Source of the DNA: Pseudovibrio sp. Alg231-02
GTDB lineage: Bacteria; Pseudomonadota; Alphaproteobacteria; Rhizobiales; Stappiaceae
DNA: 64,000 nt
Reading direction: 5' to 3'
Assembly: GCF_900143565.1 (NCBI RefSeq)
Contig: NZ_FREX01000002.1
Span: forward strand, 62,001 to 126,000
Part shown: one piece after another, positions 36,137-44,288 of the stretch
Layout: each line of letters begins with the position of its first letter
Position numbering within the stretch: the first letter of the stretch is position 1
Translations under genes and position numbers: made by a program
Notes under the pieces: model-generated
Told to the model about the DNA's origin: nothing
The model's input: only the letters and a program-made list of their open reading frames with translations
Databases searched by the model: none

Positions 36137-37648
36137 TTATGCAAAGTGGTGTTTTGCTTTTGGGCGCTGTCTCTCGAAGTTCCGCTCATACAAATCCTTG
36201 TAGGATTTGAGAGCTTGCTGCTCGTTGTAGTCACGTTCTATGCGTTGTCGCAGCTGCGCTCCGTATTGCTGGCGAAGCTCATCGTCCCTTAGCAGTTTGG
36301 CCATGGCTTGTGCTGTTGCGGATGGGGACACGAGTTCTGTGATGATGCCGCCAGACCCGAGTGGATGGGGATCATCTGCGCGTCCTTCCAAAACCTCTCT
36401 ACATGAGCCAACATCTGTTGCGACACAGGGAATTCCGGCGGCTCCAGCTTCGAGAAGAACGAGGGGTTGGGCTTCGCTCAAACTGGTGAGTGCCACGAGA
36501 TCAATGGAGGGCAGGTACTCAGCGATGTTGACCGGACCTGTGAATGTGATCGTCTCTTCCAGACCCAGCTGCACTGCGAGCTTATGACATTCCTCGAAGT
36601 AGGTGGGCTCTTCGTCTGTTGGCCCCAGGATGAGTGCATTCACATCAGGAAGCTCATTTTTCAGCAAGCCGACGGCATGAATGAAGCTTTTGACGTCCTT
36701 GATTGCGACCACGCGCCCAATGAGCGCCACGGTTGGCTTGTGGTTGTTGTGCTGCGCTTGTGCAGACTTGAATTTGTCGAGATTGATGCCGTTGGGAATG
36801 ACTTGCATTTTGCTTTGGCACGCTCCCTGAGACAGCTGCATCAGCTGGTTGTCTTTGTAAAGCGTGGTGATGTCTGAACAGCTGTTGTAGCAGCATCTAG
36901 CAAATGCTTCGAAGGCCGAGATCCAGAGGTCGCGCAGGTCAAGGCGAGGATCATCCAGCGAGAAACCTTTATTGATGCTGTCTTCGATCCAGTCTGCGAG
37001 CAGGATCTCTATGCGGCGTTCATTGGTGTAGATGCCGTGCTCGGTGATGATTGCCGGTGCTTGTGTGCTCAGGGCCGCTCTTGCTGCGAACAGGCCTGCG
37101 TATCCCGTTGAAATGGTGTGGTAGGTCCTGGCTTGCGGGATGGGAGCTTTAAGGACTGCGAACAAGCCGCCGAATAGTGTGTACCAAGCCCAGAAGAAGT
37201 GATGGAATGAGGTCTCTGGCAGGATCTCCTCGTACATCTGGCAGATGACGTTCCATGTGAGATCTGAGTTTGTCAGCTGGTTTATGGACCAGGGATGCTT
37301 TGTGGAGTTTACGAGACGATCAAGATCATACAAGCGGGCTTTGCTGCCGTTTTTCAGGAAGGCGCGGAGCTCCCTTGAGATGCCCTGTGTACTGGATGAA
37401 CTGTAATCTGGTGCGGGTGCTGGATCATGGATATCGAAGAGAGCAAGCTCTTGATAGTGCTTCACATTTGGGGGTAATTTGTATTTGGGTGTACCGTTTT
37501 GTGAGCTGGAGAGAACCGCAACCACAGAGAAAGTGAGATCTGGCAGGCCTGAGATAAGCCAATTGATCCAGGAGGATACGCCTCCCGCAACATAAGGGTA
37601 GCAGCCCTCAACGATCATGCAGACGTCTGTTGTTGACGAAGAACGCAT
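36137..37648 (-). CDS. pelF: PelF, GT4 glycosyltransferase of the Pel system
   Basis: PelF is the cytosolic glycosyltransferase that polymerises Pel, a partly deacetylated N-acetylgalactosamine-rich polymer. The 503-residue protein shows the PelF start (VCMIVEGCYPYVAGGVSSW), IPNGINLDKF and the E-x7-E motif (EAQPLVLLE) of GT-B retaining enzymes in the C-terminal half. I chose the ATG at 37648, which sits 13 bases after the pelE stop with a GAGAGGGTGAG ribosome-binding region; the frame is open 63 bases further into pelE. The position between pelE and pelG matches the known operon order. Confidence 0.93.
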   Translation of the reverse strand: MRSSSTTDVCMIVEGCYPYVAGGVSSWINWLISGLPDLTFSVVAVLSSSQNGTPKYKLPPNVKHYQELALFDIHDPAPAPDYSSSSTQGISRELRAFLKNGSKARLYDLDRLVNSTKHPWSINQLTNSDLTWNVICQMYEEILPETSFHHFFWAWYTLFGGLFAVLKAPIPQARTYHTISTGYAGLFAARAALSTQAPAIITEHGIYTNERRIEILLADWIEDSINKGFSLDDPRLDLRDLWISAFEAFARCCYNSCSDITTLYKDNQLMQLSQGACQSKMQVIPNGINLDKFKSAQAQHNNHKPTVALIGRVVAIKDVKSFIHAVGLLKNELPDVNALILGPTDEEPTYFEECHKLAVQLGLEETITFTGPVNIAEYLPSIDLVALTSLSEAQPLVLLEAGAAGIPCVATDVGSCREVLEGRADDPHPLGSGGIITELVSPSATAQAMAKLLRDDELRQQYGAQLRQRIERDYNEQQALKSYKDLYERNFERQRPKAKHHFA

Positions 37649-37661
37649 ACTACTCACCCTC

Positions 37662-38645
37662 TCAGTTGACCAAGGCCTGCTCGTGCGCAGGCTGAACCGT
37701 TCTTCGTTCAAGCCTGTTCTTTATGCGCTGGTTCATTGCACAGGCTTCCAGATCTTTGACGCGCGTTAACTGCTTCAGGCAAAGCTGTGCTTCTTTGAGA
37801 GCTTCTTTTTGAATGAGCCGGTCTGCACGCAAGAGGGTTAGGGCTTTCTCAGCTTCGGGGCGTACATCCGTTTTCAGGAACTTGCGCAGCGTGGATGTCA
37901 CCTGTTCTCGCTGGGATATGTCGATGAGCTGAGAGAGAGCTGCAGCTTGTAAACGTGTGATTGCGTCACGTCGTTGCTCTGTTGATGCCTCAGCAGGAAG
38001 TGTGACGATCTCTGAGATATCGTTTTGAAAGCGTTGCTTGAGTTTGGTGTAAACAGCGGCTGCCTGAACCCGGATCTCAGGCTTGTCGTTTTTGAGTGCG
38101 GCCTGAAGGAACTCCAGCAACTCGGGCTTATATTTGAGCGTAATTATGGAAAGAGCTCTTTTGATATCCTGAGTGTTTCCTGAAGCAAAGATTTTCTGAA
38201 ATGGCCTTGGTGAGCCATGTGTCATGTCCAGCGACCGGTTGCTTATGATCTTACTGAAAACGTCGGCCTGCCTGGTTGGCGTATCCTCAAGCGCAAGAGT
38301 TGTGTGCCATCTGGCAAGTTTGGCGGTTTGTCTTCTGCCATCCAATTGCATCAGGACAGAAGCTAACAGTCCTCCAAAGGGGCCAAACAATGCGAAGAGA
38401 AAGATGCCATAATCATAAAGCGCAAATCCGATGCTGAGTATGTTTCTCATGAGCAGAAGGCAGAGCATTACCGCCAGACAATGAAACGCAATAGCAGGGC
38501 CGATTACCTCGGAGTTTTGGCCGATCTGTGAGACGAACCAAGCCTCAATAATTGTTGCGGTTACGACGACAACCGGCAGCAAGATTATTGAGAGGCTGAA
38601 AGGTTGCTTGGTGGTTGGTGTATCGAGCAACGTATCCTGAACCAT
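37662..38645 (-). CDS. pelE: PelE, membrane-anchored helical-repeat protein of the Pel system
   Basis: The 327-residue protein has two to three hydrophobic helices in the first 115 residues (LSIILLPVVVVTATI, FHCLAVMLCLLLM, LFALFGPFGGLLASV) followed by a soluble alpha-helical repeat region. That is the architecture and size of PelE, which scaffolds PelD and PelG at the inner membrane. It starts 1 base after the pelD stop and is followed by pelF. The primary sequence is not strongly diagnostic; the call rests on architecture and gene order. Confidence 0.82.
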   Translation of the reverse strand: MVQDTLLDTPTTKQPFSLSIILLPVVVVTATIIEAWFVSQIGQNSEVIGPAIAFHCLAVMLCLLLMRNILSIGFALYDYGIFLFALFGPFGGLLASVLMQLDGRRQTAKLARWHTTLALEDTPTRQADVFSKIISNRSLDMTHGSPRPFQKIFASGNTQDIKRALSIITLKYKPELLEFLQAALKNDKPEIRVQAAAVYTKLKQRFQNDISEIVTLPAEASTEQRRDAITRLQAAALSQLIDISQREQVTSTLRKFLKTDVRPEAEKALTLLRADRLIQKEALKEAQLCLKQLTRVKDLEACAMNQRIKNRLERRTVQPAHEQALVN

Positions 38646-38646
38646 A

Positions 38647-39720
38647 CTAGATCACCGAGTTGTCGAACCTGTTGCTCGTTTGGGGAGCGTTGATTGAATA
38701 GAAGGCGACGAGGTTATCTGGTGCTGGTGTTATGTTGTGGTGAAGGAGGTTATTTGAGAGTGCGCTGCTGATGGCTTCTAACAGGACAGTGGAGTCTTCT
38801 TCGAGGAGGCGTGCTTCCAGTTGATGGAAGATGATTGCTCCTTGTGGTGTCCTGGTGTCCGTCTGTGTGCTGTTTGAGCTTGGAGTTCCAAATAGAAACA
38901 TCAGACTCCCTTTGGGTGTGTGAGACCTGATCAGTCTTTTATCATTGGCCGGAGAGATTGGTTTAGCTGTGTCCGGATGGTGCATCAGCCATGCTTGTTC
39001 TTGCTGCTCACGCGAAGGTTTCAGCTCAGATGATGTCGTGATGTTGGAATGGATTAGACCAAGGCGCTCATTTGAGTACTTGAAGAGGCTGTATCTGGTC
39101 GTGCCGATCAAGTTGGCGAGAATGTTGTCCAGCTGTTTGGTGTTGTTTTGAAGATTCAGAGTGCTCAGCTTGTCAATTGCCCTGCACACGCTCACCGGGC
39201 TTGTGGTTTCCATCGAAGCAATACGACTTTGTAGGTTTTCGGCTTCAAGCGTGAGTGTGGTGCAGTAATCAGAGATTGTGTCTCGTTGTCCCAGGGCATG
39301 GGCCAACTGGCTTTGGAGCCTTTGATTTTTACGAAGCAGTGATGTCCTGAACTCTCCGAAGATAATAGCTGTCAAAAGCCAGAGCGTTGGTTCCAAACCT
39401 GTATTTGTGAAGTACTCAAAGAAACCTTGCCCGCCCATAGTTTGTGGTGGGATGTACCAAAGAGTGACTGCAAGTGCTGTCAGAACTGCAAGAATTCCGG
39501 AACGGGTTCCGAGAATGGAGCTGGCAATCAGTATCGGGATCCATACAGGGCTCGGCGAGAGGCTCCAGAGTGAGAGTTCGGGATGCAGCGTGGACAGTAC
39601 CGGGAAGGGGAGGAACAGCAGGAAGACTTCCAAGACGTGGTATCGCTTCTCGGGTGCACGTTTTGTTTTCTTCTTTTTATGATGTCCAGTGTTACTTGAA
39701 AAATACTGATCCGAATACAT
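38647..39720 (-). CDS. pelD: PelD-like inner-membrane protein without a GGDEF domain
   Basis: PelD normally activates Pel synthesis when c-di-GMP binds its degenerate GGDEF domain. This 357-residue protein has a basic N-terminal tail, about four membrane helices (residues 30-125), a coiled-coil segment (about 130-170) and a GAF-like domain (about 175-340). It then ends, about 100 residues short of Pseudomonas PelD (about 455). No GGDEF-like or RxxD inhibitory-site region is visible. The start is ATG 39720, with GTG 39723 just before it as an alternative. It heads the leftward operon and diverges from the PelA deacetylase gene. Confidence 0.78.
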   Translation of the reverse strand: MYSDQYFSSNTGHHKKKKTKRAPEKRYHVLEVFLLFLPFPVLSTLHPELSLWSLSPSPVWIPILIASSILGTRSGILAVLTALAVTLWYIPPQTMGGQGFFEYFTNTGLEPTLWLLTAIIFGEFRTSLLRKNQRLQSQLAHALGQRDTISDYCTTLTLEAENLQSRIASMETTSPVSVCRAIDKLSTLNLQNNTKQLDNILANLIGTTRYSLFKYSNERLGLIHSNITTSSELKPSREQQEQAWLMHHPDTAKPISPANDKRLIRSHTPKGSLMFLFGTPSSNSTQTDTRTPQGAIIFHQLEARLLEEDSTVLLEAISSALSNNLLHHNITPAPDNLVAFYSINAPQTSNRFDNSVI

Positions 39721-39876
39721 CACGAATAAATAGTCCTATTGTCAAAAGTATCAGTATAGATTGTGTTTAAAATCTTTGTTTATGGCCGGGAATATTTACT
39801 TGCTGTTTTATTTATATTCAACTCTATGGAAAGTTAGGGTATTAAGTTCGGGGTTGGATATAAAATGATTTGTTTG

Positions 39877-39907
39877 CAATAAGTATACAGTCTTAAATTA
39901 CTTATTG
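39877..39907. promoter_or_regulatory. Perfect inverted repeat in the divergent pelD-pelA intergenic region
   Basis: CAATAAGTA and TACTTATTG form perfect 9-bp arms with a 13-base spacer, 11 bases before the rightward pelA start. The position between divergent Pel operons suggests an operator. I do not recognise the regulator. Confidence 0.5.
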
Positions 39908-39918
39908 GTGTCTTCAGG

Positions 39919-42276
39919 ATGCGTGAAGTGCGTAACGATTGTTCTTTGTACTCCTTCTATATTGAAGGTAAGTGGCAATTGTTTTTAGGTGGAATTACTA
40001 GGCAGGTTCGCGCCCTTATTTTCTACGGTTTTGCGCTGTTTTGCTTTGTATGTTTCATCAATAATTCGCAGGCAGGTTTGGTGAAACGAGAGATTATCGG
40101 GTTGTACGATAGCCTTCGTGAGGCTGAGCCATCTGCAACGGCAATACATAATTTTCTTGAGATGCCATTGAACCATCTTGGTTATTCGATCCGGTATATT
40201 GACGTGAATGCGGGTTTGCCGGAGGTGAGCCAGGCGGAAAACGCGGCCGCTGTTGTGAGCTGGTTTCAGGGGGCATTGGTTGACCCTGCTTTATATTTTG
40301 AGTGGGCTGATAAGCAGGCAGGCTTAGGACTGCAGTTTCTTGTGTTTGGTGAGACCGGAATTCGTGATCTGGAGGAGGATGGAGCAGCGTTGAATCTGTT
40401 TCTGCGGCATCTGGGGCTTCGGTTTGAGACGGGTTTTGTGATGCTGACAAGCGCCTCGTCAGAGCTTCGTCTGGATTCAGAACTGGTTGCCTTCGAGCGG
40501 CCTTTTTACAAGATACTGCCGGGATACTCACTGGTTACGCGCATATCCCGAGATGGGCTGTCGATTGCTTCCGTTCTGCCGCCCCTGCGTGTCGCGGCGG
40601 AGAGAACACAGTTGGCGTTTATTGGAGCTAGAGGAGCTTATGTTCAACCCGGATTTGCGATTGCCACAGACGATGTACTTAACCGGCAGAAGTGGTTGAT
40701 TGATCCGATAGGATTTCTTCAACGTGCGCTTAAACAGGAGCGTTTTCCTATCCCGGATACATCAACGCTGATGGGGCGCCGAATTTATTTTTCGCACATT
40801 GATGGTGATGGTTGGAACAACATCTCTTATTCCTCCAAGTATCAGGGACAAAAGGCATTATCCGGCGAAGTGATGCTGCGAGAACTGATTGAGCCTTATC
40901 CTGATTTACCAGTCACTTATGGTCTGGTGACAGCGGATGTTGATAGGAGTGAGGGAGGCGATGATCGTGGCGTTGGTCTGGTCAGAGAGTTGTTCGCTCT
41001 TCCGCAGGTGGAAGTGGCCAGCCATACCCATTCGCATCCGTTTCATTGGGCTTTCTATCGGAATTATGACCGTGCAAAAGAGCTGGCGCTTATTCGTGAG
41101 AAGAATGTTGCGCAAGAGCCAGCTGCCGTAGGGCCTGTGAGCTGGCTTTCCAGACGTTTCTTTGGTGAGAGTGGCAAGGCTTCTTTCAAGAACTATCTGG
41201 CACAGAATGTGTCTATGCCTCGCTATTACATGCGCAAGCCGTTTTCGCTTGTGGGGGAGATCGGCGGGTCTCTTGCTCAGGCCGAAAGCTTTGCGCCGAA
41301 GGGCAAAAAGGCGAAGTTGTTCTTGTGGTCTGGTGACACGCAGCCGTTTGAGGAGGCACTCGCGCATACACGCAAGCTTGGTGTTTACAACATGAATGGC
41401 GGCGATACGCGGTTTGATCGCGACTGGCCTTCTCTGAGTTATGTGGCCCCATTATCCCGTCAAATTGGCGCAGAGCGGCAGATCTATGCTGTCTCCAGCA
41501 ACGAGAACACATACACGAATGATTGGACGGGGCCGTTCTATGGATTTTCTCAGTTGCATCAGACAGTTGATAATACTGAAAGCCCGATCCGGTTGAGGCC
41601 CTACAATGTGTATTACCACACCTATTCTGCGGAACATGACGCATCGCTCAGAGCGGTTCGGAAGCATTTGGACCGTGCGCGTGATGGGGCTTATCTGCCC
41701 ATTTTTGCCTCGCAGTATGCAGCGATTGCGAATAGCTTTTTTGGGGTGAAACTCTATCAGACTAGTGATCGCAGCTGGCTTGTTTTGAACCGGGGGCGTC
41801 TTCAGTCGTTTCGTTTTGATGATGCAAGACAATGGCAGATTGATTTAGCGAAGAGCAAAGGCGTTATTGGTTCTAAACACCACCAAAACTCGTTGTATGT
41901 CTCGTTGGATCCAGCTGTTCGCGTGCCCGAGATCGTGCTGAAATCATCGCAAAGTGACGATGATGAAAAGGTTGCCAGCATCACGGAAGCCCGATGGCAG
42001 GTTTATGATTTAGTGCGGCAGCCTTGTCGTATTGGTTTTCGTGCATTTGGGTTTGGGGCTGGGGAGTTCCAGTTTCGTGGACTGTCTTCGAGCCTTTATC
42101 GGGTGAAGGTGAGGAGAGAGAATGAGCTTGTCTTAAGTGATGACGTTCAGCCTTTGCCAGATGGATCTTTGCGTCTGGATTTAGCTGTATCCGGGATGGA
42201 GCCATTGGACATTTCATTGATATGTAATAACTGGGCTTCGACAGCACGCATGGCGGTGAAGGGGAGGCAGCCATGA
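39919..42276 (+). CDS. pelA: PelA-like polysaccharide deacetylase (hydrolase domain absent)
   Basis: A 785-residue exported protein with an N-terminal hydrophobic segment (about residues 29-50). A middle Rossmann-like region is followed by a CE4-like deacetylase domain with the PelA motifs: HIDGDGW (D295, D297) and SHTHSHPFHW (H369, H373), the zinc ligands in Pseudomonas PelA. It removes acetyl groups from N-acetylgalactosamine in the periplasm, giving the cationic polymer. The N-terminal hydrolase domain is missing and is found as a separate lipoprotein gene at 33784. The start is uncertain because no good ribosome-binding site precedes ATG 39919. It overlaps the next gene by 4 bases. Confidence 0.88.
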   Translation: MREVRNDCSLYSFYIEGKWQLFLGGITRQVRALIFYGFALFCFVCFINNSQAGLVKREIIGLYDSLREAEPSATAIHNFLEMPLNHLGYSIRYIDVNAGLPEVSQAENAAAVVSWFQGALVDPALYFEWADKQAGLGLQFLVFGETGIRDLEEDGAALNLFLRHLGLRFETGFVMLTSASSELRLDSELVAFERPFYKILPGYSLVTRISRDGLSIASVLPPLRVAAERTQLAFIGARGAYVQPGFAIATDDVLNRQKWLIDPIGFLQRALKQERFPIPDTSTLMGRRIYFSHIDGDGWNNISYSSKYQGQKALSGEVMLRELIEPYPDLPVTYGLVTADVDRSEGGDDRGVGLVRELFALPQVEVASHTHSHPFHWAFYRNYDRAKELALIREKNVAQEPAAVGPVSWLSRRFFGESGKASFKNYLAQNVSMPRYYMRKPFSLVGEIGGSLAQAESFAPKGKKAKLFLWSGDTQPFEEALAHTRKLGVYNMNGGDTRFDRDWPSLSYVAPLSRQIGAERQIYAVSSNENTYTNDWTGPFYGFSQLHQTVDNTESPIRLRPYNVYYHTYSAEHDASLRAVRKHLDRARDGAYLPIFASQYAAIANSFFGVKLYQTSDRSWLVLNRGRLQSFRFDDARQWQIDLAKSKGVIGSKHHQNSLYVSLDPAVRVPEIVLKSSQSDDDEKVASITEARWQVYDLVRQPCRIGFRAFGFGAGEFQFRGLSSSLYRVKVRRENELVLSDDVQPLPDGSLRLDLAVSGMEPLDISLICNNWASTARMAVKGRQP

Positions 42277-43091
42277 TCCGCTTCCTCAAGTATCTGTCGC
42301 TTTATCTGCTGTTTCTGGGGATCGGTTATGCGCTTGTTCCGGGGCAAACAGAGAAGATTGCCGTCCAGATTAAAGAGCAAAAGTATCATGAGGCTCGGAA
42401 GCATTTGCTGGCCTCATTTGAGGAAGACGACAGTAGCCCGGAGGAGTTTCTTCAGCTTGCTGAAATTGCAGAGCAATTGGGGTTTGTTGAGGAAATGCAC
42501 CGCATGCACGAAGCGTATATTGAACGCTCTCCTGATGACCTTTGGGTGCTGCGCAAGATAGAGCTTTACCATCGATTGGCGGGTGACTTTCGGGGATATG
42601 TGGAGACCTTGAAGGCAATTGCGCGGTTGAGCGATGAGCCTGAGGATCGTGATAAGCTGCTCGCTACGTTGCAGTTTGAAGGGCTTTATGAGGAAGAGCT
42701 CTCAGAGCTTTCCTTCTTTGAAGCCAAAGGGGTGTTGAAGCCTCAACAGCTCGGTCGGTTGGGCATGTTGCACTTTCAGGGGGAGAGGATGGAAGAGGCT
42801 GCTGCGGCTCTTGCTAGGCATCACGAAAGTGCTTCTTTAGCACCTAAGCACTGGCCTGTACGTTTGGCATATTTTCATAGTCTGCTTGAAATTGGTGACT
42901 TTCTCAGAGCCGAAACTGTTGCTCTCAGTCTGCGAGAGACCAAGGAGCCTTGGGCAGATTTTGACTTCCGGAGCGAGTTTTTGCGATATGGCCGTGATGA
43001 ATACATGCGGGAGGCAGAGGTGCCTGAGGGGCTAGCCACCATTTTGTCTTGTGTCATCAGACCCAAGGAGGGTGATCAAGACTGTCCATGA
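42273..43091 (+). CDS. TPR-like protein, possible truncated PelB counterpart
   Basis: The 272-residue protein has one N-terminal helix (YLSLYLLFLGIGYALVPG) and then helical repeats of about 34 residues (EARKHLLASF, EEMHRMHEAYIERSPDD, EEAAAALARHHESA) typical of TPR folds. In Pseudomonas the periplasmic TPR part of PelB binds PelA and leads the polymer to its C-terminal outer-membrane barrel. Here the overlap with the pelA stop (ATGA) and the TPR content fit the PelB TPR role, but there is no barrel domain and no PelC lipoprotein gene next to it. It is followed by the convergent LacI-type gene. Confidence 0.7.
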   Translation: MIRFLKYLSLYLLFLGIGYALVPGQTEKIAVQIKEQKYHEARKHLLASFEEDDSSPEEFLQLAEIAEQLGFVEEMHRMHEAYIERSPDDLWVLRKIELYHRLAGDFRGYVETLKAIARLSDEPEDRDKLLATLQFEGLYEEELSELSFFEAKGVLKPQQLGRLGMLHFQGERMEEAAAALARHHESASLAPKHWPVRLAYFHSLLEIGDFLRAETVALSLRETKEPWADFDFRSEFLRYGRDEYMREAEVPEGLATILSCVIRPKEGDQDCP

Positions 43092-43169
43092 CATCGTAAT
43101 TTGAGAGGCTCTAGCTGATGCTTTTGAAGATGCACCAGCCTCAGTTGTTGGCGTCTCTAATGTTCTCAG

Positions 43170-44159
43170 CTACGCACTGCCGCGGATGACCAGTTCAGGT
43201 TCTACCACGACAGACATTTCCTTCTGGTCCGGGTCTGCAAGGCGGGCTTCCAGTGTGTTCATGAGGTTTTGGACAATCTCGTCGATTGGATTGGTTGCTG
43301 CGGTAAGGTCAAAGCAGGGCCAAGCTGCCATTGGCATGTTGTCCGACCCAACAACGGCGACATCTTCCGGAACGCGCAGGTTCAATATGGATTTTGCTGC
43401 ATTCAAAACTCCAAGAGCAGCAGCATCCGAGACACAGTAGAAAGCGTCGGGTGGATTATCACTTTGCAGGAGGTTCAATGCTGCCTGCAGGCCGCTTTCG
43501 AAATCAAACCGGGTTTGTGAAATGCCGTGGGGTTGAAGGCCAGCCTCGCCCAGTGCTTCCAGATATCCTTCGCGGCGACCGGTGTCCGCTGTGATGCCTT
43601 CAATACCGCCGATGTACGCAATCTTTTTACACCCGCGTTTGATCAGATGCCGTGTGCCGAGTAAGCCGCCCCGTTTGTAGTTCAACCACACACAGTCTGC
43701 GCCTTTTACGGTTGGGCCCAGTCCTGTGTAGATCAGCGGCACGTGCATTTTCTTACTGTTCTCGATCACTTGCAGATCCACCGTACCAGCACGGACTATG
43801 GCGGCTGAGACTGGATACATCAGCGCTTTGCCCAGTGTTTCAGCAATATTTTCTTCTTCCTCAGAGCGAATTTGAAGAGCCCATTTTCCGCGTTTTTGCA
43901 GGGCGGTCGACAAGCGATTGAAGAAGTCTTTGTCGTACATGCCATCGGTGTTTCCAAAGACGACAGCTACCAGATCTGATTCTTGTTTGATGAGGGAACG
44001 TGCAAGTGCGTTGGGGCGATACCCCAACTCAGAAGCGACTTTTAAAATGTGATCGCGGGTCGCTTTGTTGAGGCGATTCTCTGCTGTGAACGCACGGGAA
44101 ACGGCAGAGACAGAAACGCCTGCGGCACGTGCAACATCTTTACCTGTCAGTCTTTTCAT
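43170..44159 (-). CDS. LacI-family transcriptional repressor
   Basis: The 329-residue protein has the N-terminal LacI helix-turn-helix and hinge (LTGKDVARAAGVSVSAVSRA, NALARSLIKQ) and a periplasmic-binding-like sensor domain. It diverges from an ABC importer operon, with a perfect CG-centred palindrome in between, so it very probably controls that operon and itself in response to the imported substrate or a derivative. Confidence 0.92.
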   Translation of the reverse strand: MKRLTGKDVARAAGVSVSAVSRAFTAENRLNKATRDHILKVASELGYRPNALARSLIKQESDLVAVVFGNTDGMYDKDFFNRLSTALQKRGKWALQIRSEEEENIAETLGKALMYPVSAAIVRAGTVDLQVIENSKKMHVPLIYTGLGPTVKGADCVWLNYKRGGLLGTRHLIKRGCKKIAYIGGIEGITADTGRREGYLEALGEAGLQPHGISQTRFDFESGLQAALNLLQSDNPPDAFYCVSDAAALGVLNAAKSILNLRVPEDVAVVGSDNMPMAAWPCFDLTAATNPIDEIVQNLMNTLEARLADPDQKEMSVVVEPELVIRGSA

Positions 44160-44224
44160 CGCTTCTTACTATCTTGGATGATTGTCATTTTAACTTCAAA
44201 GAAGTCGCTTAAAAGACCTCTATT

Positions 44225-44236
44225 GCAATCGATTGC
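44225..44236. promoter_or_regulatory. LacI-type operator between the repressor and the ABC operon
   Basis: GCAATCGATTGC is a perfect 12-bp palindrome with the central CG typical of LacI-family operators, flanked by TT on the left and CAA on the right. It lies 65 bases before the repressor start and 52 bases before the ABC ATPase start. Confidence 0.8.
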
Positions 44237-44288
44237 CAAAACTCATAGCATAATGCTTTGGTTGCTTAAAGGGGGGCAAGTTTCCGGA

